A model generated the notes under the pieces. It saw nothing but the letters and a program-made list of their open reading frames with translations. It ran no database searches and was not told the DNA's origin. A program made the translations under genes and the position numbers. 9,932 nt of DNA, taken from assembly GCA_018883305.1 (NCBI GenBank), contig VEQI01000093.1, positions 1-9,932 on the forward strand. Reading direction: 5' to 3'. Shown here piece by piece: positions 1 through 6,857 of this stretch (its first letter is position 1; every line of letters starts with the position of its first letter). Source of the stretch: Limnohabitans sp. GTDB taxonomy: Bacteria > Pseudomonadota > Gammaproteobacteria > Burkholderiales > Burkholderiaceae_C.

Positions 1-88
1 CCGCCAGTACCTGAGGCACGCGCTGAATCAAAGGCGCCACCACCTCACGCCGATCCAGCGTGGCCGATGCAAAAGATGTTGTGGTCAT
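1..88 (-). CDS. TPP-dependent 2-oxo-acid decarboxylase, beta subunit (partial, N-terminus only)
   Basis: Only the first 29 codons are in the window, beginning with residues MTTTSFASATLDRREVVAPL; the gene continues past the left edge. The ATG at 88-86 has a strong GAGGAG Shine-Dalgarno ending six bases upstream, and lies 10 bases after the stop of the alpha-subunit gene, so the two are surely co-transcribed. In sulfopyruvate and phosphonopyruvate decarboxylase-like enzymes encoded as two genes, the alpha gene (N-terminal thiamine-diphosphate domain) is followed directly by the beta gene (C-terminal domain, which binds the diphosphate and Mg2+). A short N-terminus containing an RRE segment before the domain fits this. 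The identity rests mainly on position next to the alpha gene; the cofactor-binding GDG motif would lie outside the window. Confidence 0.7.
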   Translation of the reverse strand, partial: MTTTSFASATLDRREVVAPLIQRVPQVLA

Positions 89-98
89 GCGTTGCTCC

Positions 99-635
99 TC
101 AATCCTTGATCCACTGCTTGCGACCGATCAGGCGCTGCGACAGCAACACCGCCATCGACTCACCCGCCATGAAGGCCGAGTCCAGCGCGGCCGCCACGGT
201 ATCTTCCACCTCTTCCGCACGGTCAGCGCGCTGCACACGAATGCCCATCAGCTCCATGGAGGCCTGAGTGGCTTTGCTCATGGGCGTTTGCCACGGGTTG
301 AACTCCGCGTATTCGCCACGCATGGTCACCAGGGTCAGGAACGGAATGCGGCAGCTTTGCAGAATGGACATCATGTTGATGCAGTTGCCCACCCCCGAGC
401 TTTGCATCAGCAGCACGGAACGCTGACCGCCCAGCCAGGCGCCCGTGGCCAGCGCCACGCCTTCCTCTTCGGTGGTGAGCACCACAGCACGCATGTCGGG
501 GTCGGCATGCACGCGCCGGATCACATGGGCGTGTCCGGCATCGGGCACATAGCCCACTTGCTGGATCTTGCCGCGCTTGAGCACTTGATAAATGGCCTCT
601 TGCCAGGCCGGGGGCGTTGCGACGCTTGTTGTCAT
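99..635 (-). CDS. TPP-dependent 2-oxo-acid decarboxylase, alpha subunit (sulfopyruvate/phosphonopyruvate decarboxylase-like)
   Basis: A 178-residue protein matching the N-terminal pyrimidine-binding domain of thiamine-diphosphate enzymes. The block TTEEEGVALATGAWLGG (about residues 54-70) holds the conserved glutamate (E57 region) that activates the cofactor, and is followed by LLMQSSGVGNCIN (75-87), typical of the small ComD/phosphonopyruvate-decarboxylase-like subunits. Length fits a stand-alone alpha subunit, and a beta gene follows 10 bases later. A GTG start at 641 is possible, but the ATG at 635 has GAGG at the right spacing (5 bases) and is preferred; that Shine-Dalgarno overlaps the stop codon of the upstream binding-protein gene, suggesting translational coupling. 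Expected role: non-oxidative decarboxylation of a 2-oxo acid in the cytoplasm. The actual substrate (sulfopyruvate, phosphonopyruvate or another 2-oxo acid) cannot be read from the sequence; no sulfonate- or phosphonate-specific gene is visible nearby. Confidence 0.88.
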   Translation of the reverse strand: MTTSVATPPAWQEAIYQVLKRGKIQQVGYVPDAGHAHVIRRVHADPDMRAVVLTTEEEGVALATGAWLGGQRSVLLMQSSGVGNCINMMSILQSCRIPFLTLVTMRGEYAEFNPWQTPMSKATQASMELMGIRVQRADRAEEVEDTVAAALDSAFMAGESMAVLLSQRLIGRKQWIKD

Positions 636-642
636 GGTCACC

Positions 643-1632
643 TCAATCCACTACCAGTTTGATTTGTTTCACCACCGCTTCAAAGCCGTCCAATTCCGAA
701 CGGATTTGAGCGGCCATTTGCTCCGGCGTGTTGCCCACGGGCTCGGAGCCTGCTTCCAACATTTGCTTGCGCACATCGGGTTGCTGAATGATGCGCACAA
801 TTTCTGCATTGAGCTTTTGCACGATGGGCGCTGGCGTGGAAGCAGGGGCCAGCAAGCCAAACCAGGTGCCCACATCAAACCCGGGCAGAATGGTCTCAGA
901 CAACGAGGGCACGTCCGGCATGGCGGAGGAGCGCTTGGCCGTGGTGACCGCCAGCGCCCGCACCTTGCCCGCTTTCACTTGCGGCAAGCCTGAGCTGACG
1001 GTGTCAAACATCAACTGCACCTGGCCACTGAGCAAATCCGCCACTGCCGGCGCACTCCCCTTGTAGGGCACGTGCACCAGTTTCACACCTGCCTTGAGGT
1101 TGAACATTTCACCAATCAGGTGATGTGCGGTGCCAGCGCCTGCAGAGCCATAGTTGAGCTTGCCGGGTTGCGCCTTGGCCAAAGCCAAAAATTCCTGGAT
1201 GTTGCGCGCGGGCACATCGGCATTCACCACCACCATGTTGGGCACCATGGCCACCACGGTGATGGGAGCAAAGTCGCGGTCTATCTGGTAGTTGAGTTTG
1301 GCGTAGACCTTTTGCGCAATGGTGTGATGGGCTGCGCCCATGAGCAGGGTGTAGCCATCACCGGCCGACTTGGCCACCAGGTCAGCCCCCAGGGTGGCGC
1401 CGGCACCGGGTTTGTTTTCGATCACCACTGGTTGCCCCCAGGACTGGGTCAAGCGCTGGCCCACCAGGCGTGCCAGCATGTCGGTGGTGCCACCCGGGGC
1501 AAACGGCACGATGATTTTGATAGGCCGATTGGGGTAATTGGCCGCCGCTTGCGCGAAGGCGCTCACCGCGCCAACCGACATCGCCAGTCCCAGCAGGGCG
1601 CGGCGTGTCCAATGGGGTGTCCAGGTTCTCAT
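643..1632 (-). CDS. Bug-family (TctC-like) periplasmic solute-binding protein
   Basis: A 329-residue secreted binding protein of the Bug/TctC family, known for capturing carboxylates and related small molecules in the periplasm. Residues 1-27 form a signal peptide with a twin arginine (TRRALLG, 9-15), a hydrophobic core and a cleavage site after AFA; Tat export is possible but not certain. Family blocks follow in order: YPNRPIKIIVPFAPGGTTD (33-51), ENKPGAGATLGADLVA (72-87), YGSAGAGTAHHL (161-172), VPYKGSAPAVADLLSGQV (188-205) and MPDVPSLSE (238-246). The ATG at 1632 is chosen because GAGGAG lies seven bases before it and the signal peptide then starts correctly; a longer frame from 1674 would overlap the upstream gene. 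No TctA/TctB membrane subunits are visible, as is usual for the many orphan Bug proteins of Burkholderiales. It sits between the enolase-superfamily gene (22-base gap) and the decarboxylase alpha gene (7-base gap), so its ligand is probably the pathway substrate. Confidence 0.94.
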   Translation of the reverse strand: MRTWTPHWTRRALLGLAMSVGAVSAFAQAAANYPNRPIKIIVPFAPGGTTDMLARLVGQRLTQSWGQPVVIENKPGAGATLGADLVAKSAGDGYTLLMGAAHHTIAQKVYAKLNYQIDRDFAPITVVAMVPNMVVVNADVPARNIQEFLALAKAQPGKLNYGSAGAGTAHHLIGEMFNLKAGVKLVHVPYKGSAPAVADLLSGQVQLMFDTVSSGLPQVKAGKVRALAVTTAKRSSAMPDVPSLSETILPGFDVGTWFGLLAPASTPAPIVQKLNAEIVRIIQQPDVRKQMLEAGSEPVGNTPEQMAAQIRSELDGFEAVVKQIKLVVD

Positions 1633-1654
1633 CTCGTTTCTCCTCTCAGAATCA

Positions 1655-2788
1655 TCACACAATGCGTTGACCATACTTGGCCAGAGCGGCCTTGGACAGC
1701 GTCAGACCCAGTCCGGGTTCTTGATTCAAGGTCAGCACCCCCTGGTGAATGCGTGGCGGGTTTTCATACAACTCGGCCTGCAAGGGATCACGCTCCGGAT
1801 CGGTGAACGCTTCCACAATGCAGCCGGCCGGGCTGGACGCCACGATGTGCGCGTGAATGAAGCAGTCGTGATGCGGCGCCACTTGCACATGGTTGAGCTC
1901 ACACAAACCGGTCAACTTGCGCCCTTCGGTGAAGCCGCCCATCATGGTGCAGTCGAATTGCAAGATCTGGATAGCCTGCTCTTCCAGCATGGCACGGCAG
2001 CCGTAACTGGTCATCTCGCTCTCGCCGCCTGAGAGCGGGATGCGGGTTTTCTGAGACAACAGCTTGAGGCCGCGCCGGTCGTCCTCCCAACGCACAGGCT
2101 CTTCCAGCCAGCGCGGATTGAGGCACTCCAGCCGCCGCGCCGCGTCGATGGCCGTGGGCAAGTCCCACGCGCGGTTGGGGTCGATCATGAAATCACATTC
2201 CGGACCAATCACCTCGCGCATCACCGCCATGCGCTCCACGTCCTCTGGCACGGGCAGGCCACCGGCTTTGGCCTTGAAGCCGGTGTGTCCCTGGTCCAGC
2301 AGCATGTGCATCTCATCGCGCAACTCCGCCAGGTCCTTGCCCTCGCGGTAGTAACCGCAGGTTACATAAGCAGGCACTTCGTCTCGATAGCCCCCGAAGA
2401 GTCGGTACAGCGGCAAGCCAGCGGCTTTGCCCACAATGTCCCAACACGCAATATCGACGGCAGCGGAGATGCGGATCAAGGCCTCACGTGACCAGCCACG
2501 TTCATTGGCCACACGGCTGGTGGTGAGCCCAAACAGCTTTTGATACAGGCGCTCTGGCGCCAGTGCGTCCTCGCCCAGAATTTGCTCGGCCAATCCACCT
2601 TGCCACGCCTTGATGGCGAAGTCGATGGGGGTGTAGCTGGTCGCCAATCCAAAGCCTTCGATGCCCTCGTCGGTATAGAGTCGAACCAGAATTTCGTTGG
2701 CCGTGGGCACAATGAAATGACTGGTCCAGTGAGGACGCTCGGGTGCAGGCGCGCGCAGCGCATAAACCTCGAGTCGGTTGATTTTCAT
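1655..2788 (-). CDS. Mandelate racemase/muconate-lactonizing enzyme family protein (enolase superfamily dehydratase or racemase)
   Basis: A 377-residue cytoplasmic enzyme with a typical mandelate-racemase-subgroup layout: N-terminal capping domain (about 1-130), then a TIM barrel. Visible active-site residues, judged by motif: the KxK pair K172/K174, metal ligands D203 (with N205), a Glu in WLEEP (229-230) and E256 in GGE, plus the D279 / H306-H307 / E326 set corresponding to the Asp-His dyad and final Glu of mandelate racemase. Such enzymes abstract the alpha proton of a carboxylate and either racemise it or eliminate water (acid-sugar dehydratases). Given the neighbouring decarboxylase subunits, dehydration to a 2-oxo-3-deoxy acid is an attractive inference. 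The ATG at 2788 has AGGAGA six bases upstream and begins the conserved MKINRLEVYALR; the open frame extends to 2893, but those residues look non-coding. It is the first gene of the operon, with a structured spacer upstream. Exact substrate unknown. Confidence 0.93.
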   Translation of the reverse strand: MKINRLEVYALRAPAPERPHWTSHFIVPTANEILVRLYTDEGIEGFGLATSYTPIDFAIKAWQGGLAEQILGEDALAPERLYQKLFGLTTSRVANERGWSREALIRISAAVDIACWDIVGKAAGLPLYRLFGGYRDEVPAYVTCGYYREGKDLAELRDEMHMLLDQGHTGFKAKAGGLPVPEDVERMAVMREVIGPECDFMIDPNRAWDLPTAIDAARRLECLNPRWLEEPVRWEDDRRGLKLLSQKTRIPLSGGESEMTSYGCRAMLEEQAIQILQFDCTMMGGFTEGRKLTGLCELNHVQVAPHHDCFIHAHIVASSPAGCIVEAFTDPERDPLQAELYENPPRIHQGVLTLNQEPGLGLTLSKAALAKYGQRIV

Positions 2789-2860
2789 GTGGTCTCCTGT
2801 CTGTCCCAGGCCCTGATGTGGCGTCAGCATAGCGCACGCCCAGGTCCGGTTGGGCCCATT

Positions 2861-2899
2861 GTCAACATAAAAGTCCGTCATGGACTTCACCAAGTTGAC
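2861..2899. promoter_or_regulatory. Nested inverted repeat, candidate operator in the divergent spacer
   Basis: Outer arms GTCAAC (2861-2866) and GTTGAC (2894-2899) enclose inner arms AAGTCC (2871-2876) and GGACTT (2882-2887) around a five-base centre. The outer arms form back-to-back -35-like hexamers: TTGACA on the minus strand (2865-2860), facing the catabolic operon, and TTGACT on the plus strand (2895-2900), facing the adhesin-E-like gene. I found no convincing -10 hexamer at 16-18 bases from either, so promoter assignment is weak; binding by a dimeric regulator is inference. Confidence 0.35.
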
Positions 2900-3059
2900 T
2901 CAAAGCGCTGGCCAAGCCGTTAACATCCAGGCACCAACCACCATGTGCCTTCACCAGATTTTCGCCCTATTGCCTGTCTGCCAAACCTGGGGCGGGACGC
3001 GTGAGTCTGCGCCGGCGTCTGCGGCGAATGTTTGTGAAATAGGGGCACGCCAAGGAGGG

Positions 3060-3467
3060 ATGGCGCCGCTGCTCGCAGGTCTGCTGCTTTCACTCAGCGT
3101 CACTGCTGCCCAGGCCGACTGGACTTTCTTGGCTGTCAAAGATGGCGTCACCCATATGGTGGACCGAAGCACCATTGCCAGCGCGGGGCCCTACAAGCGG
3201 ATCTGGATGTTGCAGAACTACCCCATGCCCATTGCGTATGGGGTGCAATCCATTGCCATGCTGATGGAGGTGGAATGCCCCAAGTACCGCGTGCGATTCA
3301 ACCAGATGCTGGCTTATGCGGGTCAAAGCCGAACCGGTACGCTGTTGGAAACCATCAGCCAGCCGGGGCCCTGGGAAGGCATTTCACCCGGACCGTTTCG
3401 CAGCGTGTTTGATCTGCTGTGCAGGACCAATGATCCGCGGTATGACACGTCGGTGGTGAAGCCTTGA
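3060..3467 (+). CDS. Surface-adhesin protein E-like secreted protein
   Basis: A 135-residue exported protein. Residues 1-19 are a short hydrophobic signal peptide with likely cleavage after AQA; the mature part starts DWTFLAVKDG, the usual beginning of the Adhesin_E (Haemophilus protein E-like) domain. Further family-like features are VDRSTIASAG (34-43), the W49 region, and two cysteines, C73 and C121, placed to form a disulfide. These domains occur widely in beta-proteobacteria as small periplasmic or surface proteins of mostly unknown role; adhesion is established only for the Haemophilus protein. The start is uncertain: the frame is open from 2880, but the ATG at 3060 gives the only sensible signal peptide. 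AAGGAGGG directly abuts this ATG, unusually close for a Shine-Dalgarno, and the peptide lacks an N-terminal basic residue. Divergent from the catabolic operon and convergent with the YjbH-type gene, so transcribed alone. Confidence 0.8.
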   Translation: MAPLLAGLLLSLSVTAAQADWTFLAVKDGVTHMVDRSTIASAGPYKRIWMLQNYPMPIAYGVQSIAMLMEVECPKYRVRFNQMLAYAGQSRTGTLLETISQPGPWEGISPGPFRSVFDLLCRTNDPRYDTSVVKP

Positions 3468-3526
3468 TTCCCCTTTGCACACGCCGCTGATGGGTTGGGC
3501 CCACGCTCGGCAGCACGGGCCGCGCG

Positions 3527-5731
3527 TCAAGGACGCATGACTGCGCGGATGCGATACCGGTTAGCCCACAGATCAGAGACACCTGTGCGGTCTTGATCAC
3601 GCACATCCGTCAGGCCGTGACGCAACTTGGGAACCACGGTGTAACCCGGAGTGATGTAGTTGTCGGTTTCCTTCACCTTGGTTTCCAGCGCCAAGGCGAA
3701 TTGATCTCTGCCTCGAATGCTGAGCGGCCCGATAAACCCGCCCTCACGCGGCCCCAGAGGGAAGGTGATCTCCACGCCAGCAAATCTCGTGCGCGGCATG
3801 GTGACGTGATCAATAGACTGAGAGTCCTTGTAGTACAAGGTCAGGCGCTGATCACCAAACCAGTGGTGGCTCATGTAACGATTGCCCCGGTCACCGTTAT
3901 AGAAGTCCCCACGCGTGACATCCACAGACCAAAAGCCCGGCACGATGCTGTAGCGCGCAGACACCACCCGAGGCCGGTGCAGTTGTATCTCCTGTCCGGG
4001 CAAACGGGTTTCATAGTTGCCGGCAATGCCTTCCAAACGCCAGCGACCCATCGGGCTCAACCAGTTCAGATTGAACTGACGCCCCCAGTCGGTGGGGTTG
4101 ATATACCCTTGGGACAATTGGATCCAGCTGCCTTTGTAGAGAGGCGCCTGGTAGCTCACCACGTTGGCCTGCACCTGTGACAGGAAGCGGTTGTTGTACC
4201 AATAGCCTTCCGGCTTTCCATAGTCATCCGAGTTGGACAGGGGATTGGTTCGATTGCCTTGCCACAGCAAGCCCTTGGCCAACGGCACTTCCCAGCCAGT
4301 ATCTGCCGCCAGAGAATAATCGGTCAAACCATATTCCGTGCCCACGGAATAGCGCAGGCCCAGGCCAAGTTCCACACGGGGATGCAACCAGTCCGAGTTC
4401 GCTCCTTGGACGATCCATTCAGACACACGCGGCAATTCAGCGGCCGAGCGCAGTAACAAGCTGGGACGCCCAGCACACTCATCTGCCCCATCCCTGAAAC
4501 GTTCCGCGCATTCACGGGTGGTGTACAGATTGATCACGGGTTGGTGCAGGTATGTCAGGGTGAGCCACAAGGCATCACTCGGCTGGCCCGGCACACGCAG
4601 CCAGTTGGACAAAGCCGCGCCCAGCGCGTCGGCACGGCTTTGTCGCCAACCCACGGGTTCCGCTTGGACCCACAAGGCCCTGTCCTCTGTGCGAGCAACG
4701 CTGATGTGACGGAATCCGTTCTTGAAGAAGGCGTCCAACAAGGGGTCGACGTCCATGGCGGCCACGGGTGCCGACATGGGTGGGGCACCGGCTGCTTGCA
4801 ACGCACCGTCTGGCGTGATGCGCGGTGGTTGGGAATTGGCCATGTCCAGCCCAGATCGAGCGGCAGTCAGTTTGCCAGCGCCAGCATCCAGCTGAGCTTC
4901 GTACTCGCGCGCTTGGACCAGCGTCTTGGACGGCTTTTCAAAAGGCGCGCCATCACCGCGGGCCGACACGCCTTGCAATTTGGCGTCATGATCAAACGCC
5001 CAGCGTAACCCCAGGGTGATCTGATTGGTCTGCAAAGCGTCATCACCCGCGAACTTGCGACTGAGCGTGGCCATCACGTCCACACCACGCGCCACCGGCT
5101 GTACCAGACTGGCGCCATAACGCCGCTGTCGATGATCGTCTTCCACCGACAGACGGACTCGATCCGTGAGGTGAAGCGTGCCGCTGTAAAAGCGCCCATT
5201 CAGCAAAGCTGTGGCGCTGGTGGGACGCGCATACCCCAGACTCCATTCCAGGTATTGCCAGCGTGAAGTGACCACACCATAGTTTTGCTTGAAGTTAGTG
5301 GCCGCACCGCCATAGTCCGTCACACCCACGGCCAGACGCGTGTCAAGGGGCAGGCGAACAGGAAACTGATATTTGCCATTGAAGGACAAGTCGCGCGTCC
5401 AACTGCGGCAGTTGTCGGCGTATTGGTTGCACTCTGTGTCACCGTCATAGGCCAAGCGGCCGGTGAACTCCAACCCAGGCAGAGCGCCAAAGCCGATCAA
5501 GCGAGAGCCAGAGTAGCCCACACCGGGCCACTTGCGAGCGAATTCAGGATTGTTGTTGGCGAAGCCAAGGTCTAACGACCCCGTGGGCACCACGTCGGCA
5601 CTGGGCGCGTTAAGTACCGAGGTGAAACCGCTGGGGGCCAGTTGTGCCACACTGCTACTTGCATAAAGAAATAGCCCTACGCCAATCAACGACTGGGGCA
5701 GAAAACGAAAACGACTCATAAACGCAACCAT
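3527..5731 (-). CDS. YjbH-type outer membrane protein (exopolysaccharide-associated)
   Basis: A 734-residue protein with a signal peptide (1-29, cleavage after SVA) followed by GFTSVLNAPSADVVPTGSL (35-53), the recognisable start of YjbH-type proteins. The rest alternates amphipathic, aromatic-rich strands typical of outer membrane beta structure, interrupted at about 325-405 by a soluble subdomain (LLDAFFKNGFRHISVAR, then ADALGAALSNWL) that resembles the repeat-like domain in the middle of YjbH. Cysteine pairs C101/C108 and C408/C419 may form disulfides. Family size is about 700 residues, so it looks complete. In E. coli, yjbH belongs to yjbEFGH, implicated in extracellular polysaccharide production; no yjbE, F or G partner is visible here. 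The ATG at 5731 is preferred because GAGGG lies four bases upstream; ATG 5719 has no Shine-Dalgarno. The C-terminus ends MRP rather than the usual terminal aromatic of beta-barrels. It starts just after a strong terminator. Confidence 0.88.
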   Translation of the reverse strand: MVAFMSRFRFLPQSLIGVGLFLYASSSVAQLAPSGFTSVLNAPSADVVPTGSLDLGFANNNPEFARKWPGVGYSGSRLIGFGALPGLEFTGRLAYDGDTECNQYADNCRSWTRDLSFNGKYQFPVRLPLDTRLAVGVTDYGGAATNFKQNYGVVTSRWQYLEWSLGYARPTSATALLNGRFYSGTLHLTDRVRLSVEDDHRQRRYGASLVQPVARGVDVMATLSRKFAGDDALQTNQITLGLRWAFDHDAKLQGVSARGDGAPFEKPSKTLVQAREYEAQLDAGAGKLTAARSGLDMANSQPPRITPDGALQAAGAPPMSAPVAAMDVDPLLDAFFKNGFRHISVARTEDRALWVQAEPVGWRQSRADALGAALSNWLRVPGQPSDALWLTLTYLHQPVINLYTTRECAERFRDGADECAGRPSLLLRSAAELPRVSEWIVQGANSDWLHPRVELGLGLRYSVGTEYGLTDYSLAADTGWEVPLAKGLLWQGNRTNPLSNSDDYGKPEGYWYNNRFLSQVQANVVSYQAPLYKGSWIQLSQGYINPTDWGRQFNLNWLSPMGRWRLEGIAGNYETRLPGQEIQLHRPRVVSARYSIVPGFWSVDVTRGDFYNGDRGNRYMSHHWFGDQRLTLYYKDSQSIDHVTMPRTRFAGVEITFPLGPREGGFIGPLSIRGRDQFALALETKVKETDNYITPGYTVVPKLRHGLTDVRDQDRTGVSDLWANRYRIRAVMRP

Positions 5732-5746
5732 TACACCCTCACCAAC

Positions 5747-5774
5747 AAAAAGCGGAGCCGAAGCTCCGCATTTT
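5747..5774 (-). terminator. Intrinsic terminator with TTCG tetraloop after the lipoprotein gene
   Basis: Read on the minus strand, a perfect 7-bp stem GCGGAGC/GCTCCGC (5769-5763 and 5758-5752) closes a TTCG loop, an exceptionally stable tetraloop, followed at once by a five-T tract (5751-5747). It lies 27-44 bases after the lipoprotein stop codon and only 20 bases (5732-5751) before the ATG of the YjbH-type gene. The opposite strand also carries five Ts after the stem (5771-5775), but no plus-strand gene approaches it. Confidence 0.9.
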
Positions 5775-5795
5775 TGCTAGATCAAAACAAACGGA

Positions 5796-6716
5796 TCAAA
5801 GTGAGCCGTTCGTGCCGCCGGTAGACCCCGTCGAGCCAGTAGAACCAGTGGGCTTAGTGCCAGCAGCGATGGTGGACGTCACGGCGGTCACCGCGGTGCT
5901 CAGCTGGGTTGCAGTAGGAGAAGTGATCGGTGCAGCGATAGTCAGCCCGATACTAGACGCGTTGCTGGTCAGCGCTGCGTTGATCGTATTGATGGCCGAG
6001 ACATTGGAAGCGGCAACGCCAGTCGTCAAAACCGTTGCTGCCAGAGATGTTGCTTGTGCCAGTGCATCGCCTGCTGCAGGAACGATTTTTGCCAGCAAGC
6101 GGCCATAGGTATCGGTTGGCAACGGGTTGGCCAAAGTAGCGGGCACTGGGGCTGCCAGCAAGTTGGTATTAGCGGGCAATCCCACAAACAGGTTGGTTTT
6201 AGCGACCGCAGTGTAGATGGCGGTCGCAGTGAGCGGCGTGGACAACGCAGAACCCGTCAATGCAGATGCGTCGATACCAGCAAGCTTAGCAGCCATGTTG
6301 GACAGCGAAGAAACACCCACCGAACCACCGGAAGTAACTGAAGGCGCAAATGAGAGCAGAGAGGTGGACGTGCCAGCAGGGGCCGTCACCTCCGCATTTG
6401 TACCTTCGTTGAAGTAGATGACCCCAGGTACGATGGAAACTTTAATAATCACAGGCGTGCCTGGAGCGTACCCACTCAAAGAAACGCGAGCTTTGCCCGC
6501 GCTTGAGGAAGTCTTAGCGGCAGTGGTACCCGTACCCAACAAGGCACCAGAAGCGTTGTAAACGCTGACAGGTGCACCGTAAACAATACCCAGTGCCGGC
6601 GTGACATCCAAGTCGGTAATTGAGCCACTGTCAGAACTAGAACAAGCACCCAGAACGGCCGCAGCCAACACAGAAGATGCCAACGCAATTCGACGGGTAA
6701 CACGAGAAGAGAACAT
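5796..6716 (-). CDS. Ser/Thr/Ala-rich lipoprotein of unknown function
   Basis: A 306-residue predicted lipoprotein: basic n-region (R5, R8, R9), hydrophobic core, lipobox LGAC with lipidated C25. Serine at +2 favours the outer membrane. Residues about 40-125 look like a small beta-sandwich (GAPVSVYNASGALLGTGTTA, then VIIKVSIVPGVIYF), similar in feel to carboxypeptidase-regulatory or Ig-like domains, but I do not recognise a family. Residues 125-285 are low-complexity, rich in Ala, Thr, Ser and Leu, probably helical. The tail 287-306 contains GSTGSTGSTGG, a linker-like repeat. The only cysteine is the lipidated one, and I see no Trp or His. ATG 6716 has GGAG six bases upstream; the frame runs on to a TTG at 6728 that overlaps that Shine-Dalgarno. 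It precedes the YjbH-type gene in the same direction with a terminator between, so a shared envelope role is possible but unproven. Function unknown. Confidence 0.82.
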   Translation of the reverse strand: MFSSRVTRRIALASSVLAAAVLGACSSSDSGSITDLDVTPALGIVYGAPVSVYNASGALLGTGTTAAKTSSSAGKARVSLSGYAPGTPVIIKVSIVPGVIYFNEGTNAEVTAPAGTSTSLLSFAPSVTSGGSVGVSSLSNMAAKLAGIDASALTGSALSTPLTATAIYTAVAKTNLFVGLPANTNLLAAPVPATLANPLPTDTYGRLLAKIVPAAGDALAQATSLAATVLTTGVAASNVSAINTINAALTSNASSIGLTIAAPITSPTATQLSTAVTAVTSTIAAGTKPTGSTGSTGSTGGTNGSL

Positions 6717-6784
6717 GAAAAACTCCAAAAGAGAAGAGGAAGCCTACTGGTGGATGAAATCATTCTAATGCATGGATACGCAAA

Positions 6785-6790
6785 AGTATA
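6785..6790 (-). promoter_or_regulatory. Candidate -10 box (TATACT) for the lipoprotein gene
   Basis: On the minus strand TATACT (4 or 5 of 6 consensus positions) sits about 70 bases before the lipoprotein ATG in an AT-rich stretch, giving a leader of roughly 60 bases. No good -35 hexamer is present at the usual spacing (the 17-base position reads TTTCTC), so this is a weak prediction. Confidence 0.28.
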
Positions 6791-6857
6791 AGAATCCAAC
6801 GCAGCAGGAGAAAAAATTTGAATCAGTTTTGCCCAGGTGGCAGCACGCCTGAAGATA

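Noticed and set aside
1072..1806. Long plus-strand frame of 244 codons
   Set aside because: Antisense shadow of the Bug-family and dehydratase genes, His/Gly-rich with no domain signature.
3498..3521. GGCCC/GGGCC stem between the convergent adhesin-E-like and YjbH-type genes as a bidirectional terminator
   Set aside because: Only five base pairs with a 14-base loop and no T-tract on either strand.
5811..5850. Imperfect short DNA repeats at the 3' end of the lipoprotein gene as a tandem repeat locus
   Set aside because: They encode the Gly-Ser-Thr tail; codons differ between units and only about three units exist, so there is no clear sign of a variable-number repeat.
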